From: Clostridia bacterium
GTDB taxonomy: Bacteria > Bacillota > Clostridia > Christensenellales > Borkfalkiaceae
Reading direction: 5' to 3'
NCBI GenBank assembly: GCA_900764105.1
Contig: CAAFMS010000011.1
Coordinates: 1 to 64,000 of the forward strand
Length of the DNA: 64,000 nt
The position numbers and the translations under genes were made by a program. Below, in pieces: positions 1 to 9,443 of the stretch (position 1 is its first letter; the number at the start of each line of letters is the position of its first letter). The notes under the pieces were generated by a model. It worked only from the letters and a program-made list of their open reading frames with translations. It was not told the DNA's origin and did no database searches.

Positions 1-54
1 CACGTTTATTATCTGAAAAAAGATAAAATGTGACCTTTTTAATTATAATTCTCG

Positions 55-217
55 CCTTCTCCTTCGGGGAAGGTGGCGAATCGAGCGGCTTTCCGCGAAG
101 ATTTGACGGAAGGGGACAATAAACTACTGATTTTTAGGAATGTTCGTTTTTATCCCCTATCGTCTTGACTTCCATTTCATTCCGTCAAGCCACTTTCCCC
201 GAAGGAGAAAGCAAGGA
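55..217. repeat. MITE-like repeat with terminal inverted repeats
   Basis: The two ends are an imperfect inverted repeat (CCTTCTCCTTCGGGGAAGG near 56-74 against CCCCGAAGGAGAAAG near 198-212). The right-hand 60 bases (157-216) match 31216-31275 in the opposite orientation with three differences. It lies in the otherwise gene-free stretch 1-373 and carries no coding sequence. It resembles the short non-autonomous repeats scattered between genes in many gut Clostridia; no transposase is visible here. Confidence 0.7.
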
Positions 218-373
218 ATTTAATGACGTTTCGCCATTTTAAATGATGGCGTCTGAAACAGAAATTAGATTTTCTCTTTTTTTTAGAGCATCTTTTTATT
301 AACCTTTTTCTTGTTAAATTTTATAAGGCAGAATATCGGGGTCTCGGTTTCGAGGCTGAGTAGAATTACTTTC

Positions 374-1192
374 TCAAATATCCCCTTTTTCCGTTTCGAC
401 GATATTCGACTTGCGATATTTTGCGGGCGTAATTTTATAGTAATTTTTAAACAATTTATTAAAGTAGGGCAAACTTGCTATTCCGATAGATTCGCATATA
501 TGCGGAAGTGTATAGTCTGTAACGGAAAGAAGGTACGCCGCGTGTTTTATCCGAAGTTCGTTTATATAGTCGGTCATCGGCATACCGAATACGTCCTTGA
601 ATTTTTTTGACAGATACGACTTGTTCAGCGGTATGCGCTCGTACATCAGTTCGATGGCGTTCGGCTTCGTGAAATTCTCCGTTATGGCGTTAAGACATTG
701 AGTCTGAAAGTCGCTTAACGCAGAGTTATCGTAACTGTCGGGGAAAACTATAAAACCGAGCAGCAAAAGAGCGAGAAAACGCTCCTGCTTTTTCATCTGA
801 GTCGCATTGCCCGAATTGAGAAACGATATTACGTTCTTTTCGTAAAATTTTATCTGTTCCGTCGTAATAGAAAATTCAATGTATTTCTTTTTGCAAAGTT
901 CGTCGTATAAATCGATGTCGAGAAAGGCGCAGCAATCTTTGAAAAGTTCGACGGAAAGCATATTGTCGCGGTGAATACACGAATGAGCGCGACTGAAAAA
1001 ATGGGGTACCCCCGTCGCAATTATAACGCCGTTGCCTTCGGAAAGTTTTTTCGACGTGTTTAAAATATTGTGAACTATCTCGCCTTCGGTAATGAAAAAT
1101 ATCTCTATAAAGTCGTGGTCGTGAGCGAAATTATCGTCTCCCGAAGCCGTCCTCGAAGCGAACGGCAAACCGGATAGGTTTAAATGTTGCAT
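374..1192 (-). CDS. AraC-family transcriptional regulator of glycan locus 1
   Basis: Cytoplasmic DNA-binding regulator of 272 aa. The N-terminal half is a cupin-type sensor domain (HDHDFIEIFFITEGE near residues 25-40), and the C-terminal ~100 residues form the double helix-turn-helix of AraC proteins (for example YLSKKFKDVFGMPMTDYI). The start at 1192 is chosen because AGGAG sits 7 nt upstream; a longer frame to 1231 has no ribosome binding site. It is divergent from the surface protein and transporter run that begins at 1394 and probably controls it in response to an imported sugar. It is a paralogue of the regulator at 45801-46691, which has the same HDHxFxEIF sensor motif and the same position in locus 2. 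The ligand is unknown. Confidence 0.9.
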   Translation of the reverse strand: MQHLNLSGLPFASRTASGDDNFAHDHDFIEIFFITEGEIVHNILNTSKKLSEGNGVIIATGVPHFFSRAHSCIHRDNMLSVELFKDCCAFLDIDLYDELCKKKYIEFSITTEQIKFYEKNVISFLNSGNATQMKKQERFLALLLLGFIVFPDSYDNSALSDFQTQCLNAITENFTKPNAIELMYERIPLNKSYLSKKFKDVFGMPMTDYINELRIKHAAYLLSVTDYTLPHICESIGIASLPYFNKLFKNYYKITPAKYRKSNIVETEKGDI

Positions 1193-1217
1193 ACGGATTC
1201 TCCTATTTATATATTGT

Positions 1218-1247
1218 ATTATAACCCTCACCGAAGCGATTTGTCAA
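1218..1247 (-). promoter_or_regulatory. Promoter of the AraC gene
   Basis: Reading the minus strand, TTGACA (1247-1242) is followed after 18 nt by TATAAT (1223-1218), then the AGGAG and the ATG at 1192. Both boxes match the vegetative sigma consensus. Confidence 0.7.
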
Positions 1248-1331
1248 CATTTAACCTTTGATTATTCAGTTCATATATTTATTTTTTGCAAAAAATCCAA
1301 ACAGAGAGAATTTTTTAGCAATTTCCGCATA

Positions 1332-1360
1332 TTGAAAACGAAGTTACTCTGCATTATAAT
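1332..1360 (+). promoter_or_regulatory. Promoter of glycan locus 1
   Basis: TTGAAA (1332-1337) and TATAAT (1355-1360) are spaced by 17 nt, 34 nt ahead of the ATG at 1394. It is back to back with the AraC promoter, so a regulator bound between 1248 and 1331 could act on both. Confidence 0.7.
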
Positions 1361-1393
1361 ATTAGTAGAAAACAATTTTGCAAGGAGGCAAAA

Positions 1394-3466
1394 ATGATAA
1401 AGAAAACTTTTAGTCTTATACTCGCCGTCGTAGCGGCGGTGTGTCTGGGCGCGTCTTGTCTCGGATTTGGCTCCGTAAAGGCGAGCGCCGAAGAAAAACC
1501 TTACTTCGAAGTAGATTCGGTACAGATTCACCACGTCGGGCAGAGCAATAATAAATTTTTTATGCTTATGTCAACGGAAGACGGAACGCCCGCGCTTACA
1601 GGGTACAATGTGTGGGCAAACCCCGATGACGCGACGAACGCGTTGAAGGCTCAGATGAAAATCGGCGATAAAACGCTTGCGGATTTTCCTGATTCTGTTG
1701 TTCAGTATATGGATATCGCCAACGCTTTTTGCGTAACGGGTTTTAAGCCCTTACAGGCAGGCGAATCGGTAGTAATCCCCGAGGGGACGACTTTCGATAA
1801 CGGTCTCACTTCTTTAAAATTCGTCCGCACGTTTACGATAACGTGGGACGGTTCGTCGTACGCCGTTACGAGAACGGACAAGACCGTAGTCATACCCGAT
1901 TACGATATGCCCGAAGGAATGCTTTCGGACTTCACGAAAAATTCGGTAGCCCGTCTTGCCGACGCCTCCTATCACGAAGCGTTATCTAAAAACACAGGCG
2001 GAGATTGGTATTCGGGACACTGGAACACCGATTATCAGAGCGATAAAATTTCGGGAGCGTTCGTAAGCGAAACGGATGCCCCCGAGGGTTCGACTAAGGG
2101 CGCGTATAAAATGTCGTGGGTAGAAACCGAAACTTTATACTATCCTTCTATAATGTTCGATTTCATACAGAACGTCGATTTCAGCGCGGAAGACGATCTC
2201 GTGATAAGAATGTATCTTTCCGAAGAAATGAACACCGGTTTCGATCTGTGGGTTACGTCCTCTACGACCGTAAACGTATGGGATCCGCAGACGAGGTTCT
2301 CGGGCGCGACCCTTGCTACCGGGAAATGGATCGAACTCAGGCTTTCGGCGGCGGATTATTTGTCCGAAGACGGCAGTAAAATCGCGCCGATAAACTTTAC
2401 GTTTTTCTACAAAAATTCCGGACTCGAAGTTATTCCCGCAGCCGAAATTTATTTCGATACCGCGAAATTCGAGGCAGTACAAAAAGTAATCGCCGACGAT
2501 TATAAAACGGAAGACGTTTCGGAAATCGTTGCGATAGGTTCGGGTAAATCGTTCACGGGCGAGGGCGACGGAGGAGAGGAATTCGACCTCGAAACCGAAA
2601 CCAACGTCAAGTTCGTGAGAACGGACGCGAGCGTAAACGCGGTTAAAATGAAACTTACGGTAAACGACCTCTCGTCTTTCCAGATTTATTTCGTGCTTAA
2701 CGGAAACGGTGTTTACTTCAACAACGGCGGCGTATATTTCTGGCTGAGCGAAAAGGGCTTCAATATGGGATATGCGGGTAAGAACTTCGAGATCGCCGCG
2801 CTTCCCGAAAGCGTAACCGCAGGTACGGCTTTCGAACTCGAACTCAGAACTATTCCTTACTATGTAAACGGACTCAAAGCGGGATATTACGCTCAGGCGT
2901 TTATCAACGGAAACGAAATCGCGAAAGGCGAGTACGTCGCTGCCGCAAACTGCGCCTTCGGCAGTTATTTCGGTTTCTATATGCATAATACGACGAGCGC
3001 GGTCACGGTCAAGGTCGAACCCGTAAAACAAAGCGAAAAAACGCCCGTAACGGTGACGCTTAAAACTCAGATGAACAAAAAGCAGATCGACGTCGACGAT
3101 TCGGTAAAACTCGAAGGTAAAGTCGTCGGTAATTACCTTGGTCAGTCGAAAATTTCATACGAGATAGTACAGGGCGCGGATTGCGGAAATATCGACGAGG
3201 ACGGATACCTCAACGGTACTAAAAACGGCGAAGTGAAGGTCGTCGCGAAGGTTACGAACGTATTCGGGACTTTCGTTTCCGACGAAATGACGATAAAAGT
3301 CGGAGAAGGCTCGACCGAGCCTTCGACAGGCTCGTCAGACGGCAATCAGACTTCGGGCGGTAAGTCCAAGGGTTGTTCGGGCGCGATAGGCGGTTTATCC
3401 GCAGCGGGCTTGTCAGCGGCGGCGGTTTTAGCGGTCGTATTCTTAAAAAAGAAAGAAGAAAAATAA
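1394..3466 (+). CDS. Secreted surface protein with C-terminal anchoring tail
   Basis: 690 aa, exported and probably held at the cell surface. It has a signal peptide (1-32, ending ASA-EE), an N-terminal beta module (~34-160) ending TFTITWDGSSY that recalls the repeats of the giant proteins of locus 2, a jelly-roll-like middle, a segment near 420-550 with NGNGVYFNNGG that resembles part of two later proteins of this locus, and a BIG2-like Ig domain (~555-645). The tail is low-complexity Ser/Gly, then GCSGAIGG, a hydrophobic helix and KKKEEK, which is a CTERM-like sorting signal rather than LPXTG. It starts after AAGGAGG and is first in the locus. A role in glycan binding is inferred from context; no enzyme motif is seen. 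Confidence 0.8.
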   Translation: MIKKTFSLILAVVAAVCLGASCLGFGSVKASAEEKPYFEVDSVQIHHVGQSNNKFFMLMSTEDGTPALTGYNVWANPDDATNALKAQMKIGDKTLADFPDSVVQYMDIANAFCVTGFKPLQAGESVVIPEGTTFDNGLTSLKFVRTFTITWDGSSYAVTRTDKTVVIPDYDMPEGMLSDFTKNSVARLADASYHEALSKNTGGDWYSGHWNTDYQSDKISGAFVSETDAPEGSTKGAYKMSWVETETLYYPSIMFDFIQNVDFSAEDDLVIRMYLSEEMNTGFDLWVTSSTTVNVWDPQTRFSGATLATGKWIELRLSAADYLSEDGSKIAPINFTFFYKNSGLEVIPAAEIYFDTAKFEAVQKVIADDYKTEDVSEIVAIGSGKSFTGEGDGGEEFDLETETNVKFVRTDASVNAVKMKLTVNDLSSFQIYFVLNGNGVYFNNGGVYFWLSEKGFNMGYAGKNFEIAALPESVTAGTAFELELRTIPYYVNGLKAGYYAQAFINGNEIAKGEYVAAANCAFGSYFGFYMHNTTSAVTVKVEPVKQSEKTPVTVTLKTQMNKKQIDVDDSVKLEGKVVGNYLGQSKISYEIVQGADCGNIDEDGYLNGTKNGEVKVVAKVTNVFGTFVSDEMTIKVGEGSTEPSTGSSDGNQTSGGKSKGCSGAIGGLSAAGLSAAAVLAVVFLKKKEEK

Positions 3467-3473
3467 AAACGCG

Positions 3474-3503
3474 ATACTCCGCCCGAAAAGTCGGGCGGAG
3501 TAT
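3474..3503 (+). terminator. Intercistronic hairpin (partial terminator or processing site)
   Basis: A perfect 13-bp stem (ATACTCCGCCCGA paired with TCGGGCGGAGTAT, loop AAAG) follows the first gene. No U-tract follows, so it is more likely an mRNA stabiliser or attenuator that sets the surface protein level apart from the transporter genes than a full terminator. Confidence 0.6.
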
Positions 3504-3524
3504 ACGGGGTTTAAGGAGTATAAA

Positions 3525-4997
3525 ATGAAATATAAATTGTTATGCGTTTTAATGACGATTTTACTCGTTTTCTCATTCGTCTCTTGCGACAACACGGGAA
3601 ACGGTAATTCTTCGGGTGAGTCGGTCGCGACGAGCGAAGAGAAGAAAAAGTTTGAAGAGACCTACGGAAACTGGGAAGGTCAGGCTCTCGAACTCACGGC
3701 ACTCGACAAGGGCCTTGGAACCGAGTGGATAAAGGACGCAGCGAGAACCTTCAATAAAGGTACGGGATCTAAAATTGCGGTAAAGGCGGACGAGCAATTA
3801 AACGACCGTCTCGCGACAGTCGTTCCTATGGACGGTTGTTCGGATATTTATTTTTCCTTCTCGGCTGAGTTGCAATGGATAGAATGGGCGCTTGCGGGCA
3901 ATATCGAGCCGCTCAACGATATATCGGACTATATAAGTTACAGAACCGAGCAGTATGCGAAACTCGGCGTTTACGACGGGACTCGTTATATCATGCCTTA
4001 CGTTTATTCTCCCACGGGCTTCGTATACAACGAAGAGTATATAAACGAAATACCGTCTTACGGGGAATTTACGAAGGGAACGTTCCCGACTTCGTGGCAG
4101 GGACTTCTCGATATGTGCTATTCGATAAACAACAACTGGAAAAAGACTGCTTTGGGACAACAGGTAGTTCCGCTCAGTTGGGGCGCGTCGGTAGACGATA
4201 TGTCTTATATATTCAAAGGCTTATGGGCGCAAGTAGACCCCGAAGGGTATAACGCTTATTGGAATCAGCCCTATCTTGCGAGCGTAAAAAACAACGAAAA
4301 CAAATCGCTTCTCGTAAACGACAAAACGATTAAGACTATGGACGCGATAGCAAGTCTTTTAAATCCGCAGAAAAACGCCAAGGGCGAATATTATCCCGCT
4401 AACTCGTTCAGCGATTCGCTCAGCCATTCCAACCGCGACTCGCAACAGAAATTCCTCAACGGGCTTTCGGTGTTCTGCATTTCGGGAGCGTGGTTCGAGG
4501 CCGAAATGAAAGAGCAGATAGAGGACGAGGAAATTTCATTCTATCGTTTCGCTGCCGCGCCGCTTCTCGAAGCTTCGGCAAAATCGACCGTTTTCATCAA
4601 CGCTCCGAGCGAATATTTTATGATTACCAAAAAGGGCAAGAACAAGAATATCGCGCTTGCAAAAGCGTTTTTGAAGTATATGGCGTCGGATAAAGCGGCG
4701 AGCGTGTTCCATGCGGCTACGGGCGTTCCGTCGGCAATCGCGTACCGCTCCCCCTCCGAGGCTCTCGGTAAATTTGCGAAAGACGTAGACGCGATTTTAT
4801 CTTCGAGCGTTTCCGTGATAGCGGGTTCGGATCAGTTGCCGTCTCTTTCGGGAGCGATTAAACTCGATACTAATTCCACTTTCCAGAAACTCGCGACGGG
4901 TGAAAAATCCGGCGATTTGTCCAAGTCTCTTCTGGAAGCCCTCTACTCCAAACAAAAAGCCGACTGGACTGACAGTTTCAAAGCGTTTATGCAATAA
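3525..4997 (+). CDS. Sugar ABC transporter substrate-binding lipoprotein (CUT1)
   Basis: 490 aa extracellular solute-binding protein of the family 1 (MalE/UgpB-like) type, tethered to the membrane by lipid. The signal peptide ends with the lipobox FVSC (Cys ~21) and is followed by a Ser/Gly/Asn-rich linker. The body has the expected two-lobe pattern, including a YVYSPTGFVYN segment of the hinge region and a C-terminal SBP fold. AAGGAG precedes the ATG. It is followed closely by two permease genes, so it should deliver an oligosaccharide to them. No ATPase gene is in the locus. The substrate cannot be read from sequence. Confidence 0.92.
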   Translation: MKYKLLCVLMTILLVFSFVSCDNTGNGNSSGESVATSEEKKKFEETYGNWEGQALELTALDKGLGTEWIKDAARTFNKGTGSKIAVKADEQLNDRLATVVPMDGCSDIYFSFSAELQWIEWALAGNIEPLNDISDYISYRTEQYAKLGVYDGTRYIMPYVYSPTGFVYNEEYINEIPSYGEFTKGTFPTSWQGLLDMCYSINNNWKKTALGQQVVPLSWGASVDDMSYIFKGLWAQVDPEGYNAYWNQPYLASVKNNENKSLLVNDKTIKTMDAIASLLNPQKNAKGEYYPANSFSDSLSHSNRDSQQKFLNGLSVFCISGAWFEAEMKEQIEDEEISFYRFAAAPLLEASAKSTVFINAPSEYFMITKKGKNKNIALAKAFLKYMASDKAASVFHAATGVPSAIAYRSPSEALGKFAKDVDAILSSSVSVIAGSDQLPSLSGAIKLDTNSTFQKLATGEKSGDLSKSLLEALYSKQKADWTDSFKAFMQ

Positions 4998-5021
4998 ATT
5001 TCGCTTCTGAACGAGGTAACA

Positions 5022-5960
5022 ATGAACAAAAAGAAAACAGACGCGTTGTTTATATACGGATTTCTGGCGTGGCCGATTCTGCATTTCTTCGTATTTTGGG
5101 TATGTATGAACTTCGGAACGTTCGTCGATTCCTTTTTCGAGATAATGGCGGACGGAACGACCCGAAAATTCGTCGGTTTCGATAACTACGCGGAGATAAT
5201 AAGAATAATATTCGGACAGAAAGACAGAGGAATAATGAACTATCACGGGGTTTTGAACTCCCTTACTCTTATTCCTTTGTCGCTTCTGATAAACTTGCCG
5301 ATAACGATACTTTTCGCTTACGGTATATTCAAAAAAGTGCCGCTTTACAACTCTTTCAGAATTATACTGTTTCTGCCCGCGATAATCTCGTCGGTAGTAC
5401 TTTGCCTTGCGTTTCGTCTGTCGCTCGACAATTCGTCGGGTATAATCATAAGGCTTATCAAGGCGATTGGGCTTGGCGGCGACGGAAGTCAGGCTAATAC
5501 GGGCATAATTCCCGTCGGCGGCTTTTTGGGCAACGAAAAGACGATGTGGGGAACGATACTCGTATTCAGCGTATGGACGGGCGTAAACGGCAACCTCATA
5601 TACTTTTCGTCCGCTATGGCGAGACTTCCCGAAAGCGTGTTTGAAAGCGCGGAACTCGACGGGGCGACGCAACTCAGACAATTCGGCAGTATCTGCGTAC
5701 CGCTTATATGGCCGACTATAACTACTATGTCGATAACGCTCGTAGCAGGCGTATTTTCATGGATGATGCCGTCTCTTCTTTTGACGGACGGCGCGGATCG
5801 TTCGACTACGATAGGGCTTATGATTTCGCTATCTGTCAAGAACGATAAAAACAATACGGTAATAAGCGCGTTCGGCGTGCTTGTCGCGGTGTTCGGCGGC
5901 GTGATTATAATGACTTTCCGTTATCTGATGGAAAAATTAAACGAGAGGGTGGAATACTGA
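5022..5960 (+). CDS. ABC sugar transporter permease (MalF/UgpA type)
   Basis: 312 aa inner-membrane permease with about six transmembrane segments. The cytoplasmic EAA loop is clear (ESAELDGATQLRQF near residue 205, then ICVPLIWP), which docks a shared ATPase. It is 24 nt after the binding protein gene and 1 nt before the next permease, so it is co-translated with its partner. The first long loop (~30-75), between TM1 and TM2, is typical of the MalF-like subunit. Confidence 0.93.
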   Translation: MNKKKTDALFIYGFLAWPILHFFVFWVCMNFGTFVDSFFEIMADGTTRKFVGFDNYAEIIRIIFGQKDRGIMNYHGVLNSLTLIPLSLLINLPITILFAYGIFKKVPLYNSFRIILFLPAIISSVVLCLAFRLSLDNSSGIIIRLIKAIGLGGDGSQANTGIIPVGGFLGNEKTMWGTILVFSVWTGVNGNLIYFSSAMARLPESVFESAELDGATQLRQFGSICVPLIWPTITTMSITLVAGVFSWMMPSLLLTDGADRSTTIGLMISLSVKNDKNNTVISAFGVLVAVFGGVIIMTFRYLMEKLNERVEY

Positions 5961-5961
5961 T

Positions 5962-6825
5962 ATGATGAAACGAAAGAAATATTCGCGTTCGGATAAGATA
6001 TTCCGCGCCGCTTTGTTTATCGTAATGCTGCTTTTTTCGATTTCGTATATTCTTCTGCTCGTGTGGATGATATTCGGGTCGATGCGTTCGGTATCGAATT
6101 TCAACAAGCATCCGTTCAACCTTTTCGATATAACGCTCGGAAGTATAAAGAAGAATTACAACAGGGCGTTTACTTACAAGGCTTACGGAACTACGGCTAT
6201 GCCGACGATGATACGAAATTCGGCTATATACGTTGCGGGAACGGTTTTTCTCGCCGTTTTATTCCCGAATATCACGGGATATATAGTCGCTAAATACAAA
6301 TTCAGACTAAACGGGTTTATAACAAACCTCGCCATAGTCACCATGGTAATACCGACGATAGGTTCGGTTACGACCACTTACAGATTCCTGGACTCGCTCA
6401 AACTTTTAAATACGTTCTACGGAGTATTCCTTATGAGCGCGGGCGGTTTCGGGTTCGGATTTTTACTCTTCCGCAACTTCTACGAGGCGATACCGTGGGA
6501 ATATGCCGAATCGGCGTTTTTGGACGGCGCGTCGAACTGGAAAGTATTTGTAAAGATAATGGCTCCGCAGGCGAGACCGATAATAGTTTCGATAGCGATA
6601 GTTACCTTTATAAGTTGCTGGAACGATTATTACACGCCGTATATTTACCTGAACGATTTTCCGACGGTGGCTTACGGACTGAACGCGATATACAGCAAAT
6701 ACAGTTCGAGTATGCCTTACGTTTTCGCGGCGATGACGTTCACTACGGGCGTTGTGCTTATCGTTTTCTGCGCTTTCAGTAAAATGATAATGAACAGTAT
6801 GTCGGCAGGAGGGCTGAAAGGATGA
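5962..6825 (+). CDS. ABC sugar transporter permease (MalG/UgpE type)
   Basis: 287 aa, six predicted membrane helices, with the EAA loop ESAFLDGASNWKVF followed by IMAPQARP. It is the second permease of the CUT1 importer and ends in SAGGLKG, the usual C-terminus of MalG-like subunits. The stop overlaps the start of the following lipoprotein gene (ATGATGA), indicating translational coupling. Confidence 0.93.
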   Translation: MMKRKKYSRSDKIFRAALFIVMLLFSISYILLLVWMIFGSMRSVSNFNKHPFNLFDITLGSIKKNYNRAFTYKAYGTTAMPTMIRNSAIYVAGTVFLAVLFPNITGYIVAKYKFRLNGFITNLAIVTMVIPTIGSVTTTYRFLDSLKLLNTFYGVFLMSAGGFGFGFLLFRNFYEAIPWEYAESAFLDGASNWKVFVKIMAPQARPIIVSIAIVTFISCWNDYYTPYIYLNDFPTVAYGLNAIYSKYSSSMPYVFAAMTFTTGVVLIVFCAFSKMIMNSMSAGGLKG

Positions 6826-8297
6826 TGAAAAAATACTTAAAAAAAATATCAGGGTTAATTCTTACGATGACGATAGGTTTTTGCTCGTTTATAGGTTGCT
6901 TCGGCGGCAACGGGGGTTCTTCCTCGCGTGGCGACGGCGAAAGCGCGGCGACGAGCGATACGGGAAGGTCTGAATTGCCCGATTACGACAAGGAGAATGC
7001 GGATAAAATGATTTTTAACGCTTGGTATACGCCTGAAGTAAGCGAAGAGAGTTTCAAGGCTTACAAAGAGTGCGGTTTTAACTATATATTTTTGCAGGGC
7101 GACAACATAGGCGCTCTCGGCAGTTCGAAGATGATGGAAGCGATGGACCTTTGCGAGAAGTTCGATATAAAGGTTTTCGTAGACGTAACGAGAGCGGAAA
7201 ACGCAATGCTCACATTGGCGGAAAAACTCGTAAAATACAAGTGTTTCGTCGGGTTTAACTACGACGAACCCGTAATTCATTCGAGCAACCTCAACAAGAC
7301 GACGGGAATAGTCGAACTTTCCCCGTTCGTGAAAGCGTTGAAAGGCAAATATCCGCAGGTGGAGTTTTTGATAAACCTCAATCCGTCGTCGAACGTCTCT
7401 CTTCCGTGGGGTACGCAGCCGTTTACTTTCAGCGAGTATCTGCAGGCTCTTTCGGACAATATTCTCTCCGTATATTCGGGTACGAATACGAGGAAATGGC
7501 TTTCCTGCGACGATTATCCGCTGTACAAAGACACAGCGGCTAAAAAGCAATATTACTTAAAAACAGAATGGCTTCAATGTCTCGAATATCTCGCGAACAA
7601 AAAACGCGACAGCGAAGAGAAACTCGATTCAAATTTCTTCATACAGTCCATGCCGTTCGGTACGGAAGCGAAGAGCAGAGACAGGGTTCCTTCGTATAAC
7701 GATTTGCGTTTGCAGATGTACACGGTTATGGCGTTCGGCTACGACAGCGTGTCGTTCTTCTGCTACGGAACTCCGCCGTCAGTCGAAGGCGGAGAATTTA
7801 CCGAGAAACAGGTCGCCTTGGTAGACAGGGACGGCAACAAAACGGAACTTTGGACGAATTCGCAGAAACTTATAAGCGAAGTCGGAGGATTTTCGCACAC
7901 CTATATGCAGTTCAACGACAAATGGGTGGGAGTTTTGCCTCTTCTCGGAACGAACAATACGTCGAAAGACGATATGTATTACAACAACAGTTTCGACACG
8001 ATGATTTCTCCTCTTAGCGGAGCGAAACGCCTTAAAGGGGTTAAATCGGTCGAAGCGACCGAGGACAGTATCGTCGGGTATATGCAAGATAAAAACGGCA
8101 ACCCCGGATATATGGTCGTAAACTATAACGATACTACCGAAAACAAGAAGTCGGTCGTAACGTTCAAATTCGCAAATTACAACAAGGCGTACGTTTATAT
8201 CGACGGAGTGAAGAAAGAAGTGACCCTTAAAAACAACGAGTTGACTCTCGACTTAGGCGTCGGCGGGGGCGTGTTCTTTATTCCTTACGTCGGATAA
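6822..8297 (+). CDS. Lipoprotein with glycoside-hydrolase-like TIM barrel
   Basis: 491 aa, exported; the lipobox is FIGC and is followed by a Gly/Ser linker. The body reads as an alpha/beta barrel: FNAWYTPEV near residue 65, then YDEP (~147), INLNPSS (~187), a CDDYPLYKD strand and a FFCYGTP segment, with a small beta domain at the C-terminus. The [ND]DEP, NL[FN]P and DxYP motifs recur in 49423-50862 and in the C-terminal part of 58697-62143, so the three are one family. Barrels with an Asp-Glu-Pro strand end resemble clan GH-A enzymes, which makes an extracellular glycosidase likely but unproven. It is translationally coupled to the permease gene. Confidence 0.7.
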   Translation: MMKKYLKKISGLILTMTIGFCSFIGCFGGNGGSSSRGDGESAATSDTGRSELPDYDKENADKMIFNAWYTPEVSEESFKAYKECGFNYIFLQGDNIGALGSSKMMEAMDLCEKFDIKVFVDVTRAENAMLTLAEKLVKYKCFVGFNYDEPVIHSSNLNKTTGIVELSPFVKALKGKYPQVEFLINLNPSSNVSLPWGTQPFTFSEYLQALSDNILSVYSGTNTRKWLSCDDYPLYKDTAAKKQYYLKTEWLQCLEYLANKKRDSEEKLDSNFFIQSMPFGTEAKSRDRVPSYNDLRLQMYTVMAFGYDSVSFFCYGTPPSVEGGEFTEKQVALVDRDGNKTELWTNSQKLISEVGGFSHTYMQFNDKWVGVLPLLGTNNTSKDDMYYNNSFDTMISPLSGAKRLKGVKSVEATEDSIVGYMQDKNGNPGYMVVNYNDTTENKKSVVTFKFANYNKAYVYIDGVKKEVTLKNNELTLDLGVGGGVFFIPYVG

Positions 8298-8316
8298 AAA
8301 TCGTAAAGGGGTTAAT

Positions 8317-9438
8317 ATGAGAAAAATAACAAAATTTTTAGTCGCGGCGACGCTCGCTTTCGCGATGACTTTCGGAGCGGGTATGGTAACTCAGATGAAA
8401 ATAACGGGTGAAGCGGACGGAAATTCCGCAGACGTAATTACCGTGGTTTCGCCCGCGCAAAAATCGGTCGTTTCGGCAGATAACGAAGTTATAGCCGAGT
8501 TTTTCGCGAAATATAAGGAAAATTACAGCAAGGAGTTTTACGGAAAAGGCGAGAACCTTCCGATGAACGATATAAAACTCGAATGGACTTGCGAAGACGG
8601 AAAGTATTACAGCGTTTACGTTGACGAATCTCCCGACTTTTCTTCCGCGGAAATATACACTACGGTAAAGCCCGAATTGTCTCTCGGCTATCTTATTCCC
8701 GGCGACTACTACTGGAAGGTGAAGGTTCGCAAGAACTCGGGCGAAACCGTTACGTCCAAAGTCTACAATTTTAAAATGCAGGCTTCGGTACGCTCTGTGA
8801 AAATCGACGGCGTGTCGAACGTCAGAGACCTCGGCGGCTCGGTTACTACGGACGGAAAAACGGTTAAATACGGAATACTTTACCGTTCCGCGGTGTTGGA
8901 TCGCGTGACCGAAAACGGCAAGATGCAGGCGAGACGGCTCGGAATTAAAACCGACCTCGATTTAAGAGGCGATTTTACGCGCGTATCTCCGCTCGGAGAA
9001 AACGTGAAGAGGATAAATTATTCCGCTCCGTGGTACGTCAACGAAAAGGACGGGAGCGGCGTTGAAAGCGGACTGAACGGCGATAAGAAATACGTCGAGG
9101 CGTTTGCTAACGAAATCAGAACGTGCGCCGATCCCGACAATTATCCGATGCTGTTCCATTGCTCGATAGGCAGGGACAGGACGGGAACTCTCGCCGCAAT
9201 GCTCCTCGCGATCTGCGGCGTGGAAAAGAAAGATATAATACGCGAATACGAGTTATCGTGGCTTTCGGAAATCGCCTGTAACAACCCGTACATTCAAGTC
9301 GGAGCAATCAAAAAATTCTGCTATTTCATCGAGGCGCACGAGGGCGATACTTTTGCCGACAAGGCGACGACTTATCTGCTTTCGATCGGCGTTACCCAAG
9401 CGGAAATAGATTCTATAAAAAGTATTTTGTTGGGGTGA
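8317..9438 (+). CDS. Secreted PTP-like (Y_phosphatase3-type) phosphatase
   Basis: 373 aa. An N-terminal signal peptide (1-32) has no lipobox Cys. It is followed by an Ig/FN3-like domain (~45-155, ending KVYNFKMQ) and then a protein-tyrosine-phosphatase fold: NVRDLGG (~168), YRSAVLD, DLRGDF and the P-loop HCSIGRDRTGT (~281-291) with catalytic Cys and Arg. This arrangement matches the PtpB/Y_phosphatase3 family, but the enzyme is exported, so the target is probably an extracellular phospho-sugar, inositol phosphate or cell-wall phosphate. Paralogues are at 10684-12570 and 62148-63278. Its stop overlaps the region just before the next gene. Confidence 0.85.
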   Translation: MRKITKFLVAATLAFAMTFGAGMVTQMKITGEADGNSADVITVVSPAQKSVVSADNEVIAEFFAKYKENYSKEFYGKGENLPMNDIKLEWTCEDGKYYSVYVDESPDFSSAEIYTTVKPELSLGYLIPGDYYWKVKVRKNSGETVTSKVYNFKMQASVRSVKIDGVSNVRDLGGSVTTDGKTVKYGILYRSAVLDRVTENGKMQARRLGIKTDLDLRGDFTRVSPLGENVKRINYSAPWYVNEKDGSGVESGLNGDKKYVEAFANEIRTCADPDNYPMLFHCSIGRDRTGTLAAMLLAICGVEKKDIIREYELSWLSEIACNNPYIQVGAIKKFCYFIEAHEGDTFADKATTYLLSIGVTQAEIDSIKSILLG

Positions 9439-9443
9439 TCGAG

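Noticed and set aside
2135..3031. Long minus-strand frame within the first surface protein gene
   Set aside because: Arg/Tyr/Phe-rich composition typical of antisense shadows; the plus strand has signal peptide, domains and tail.
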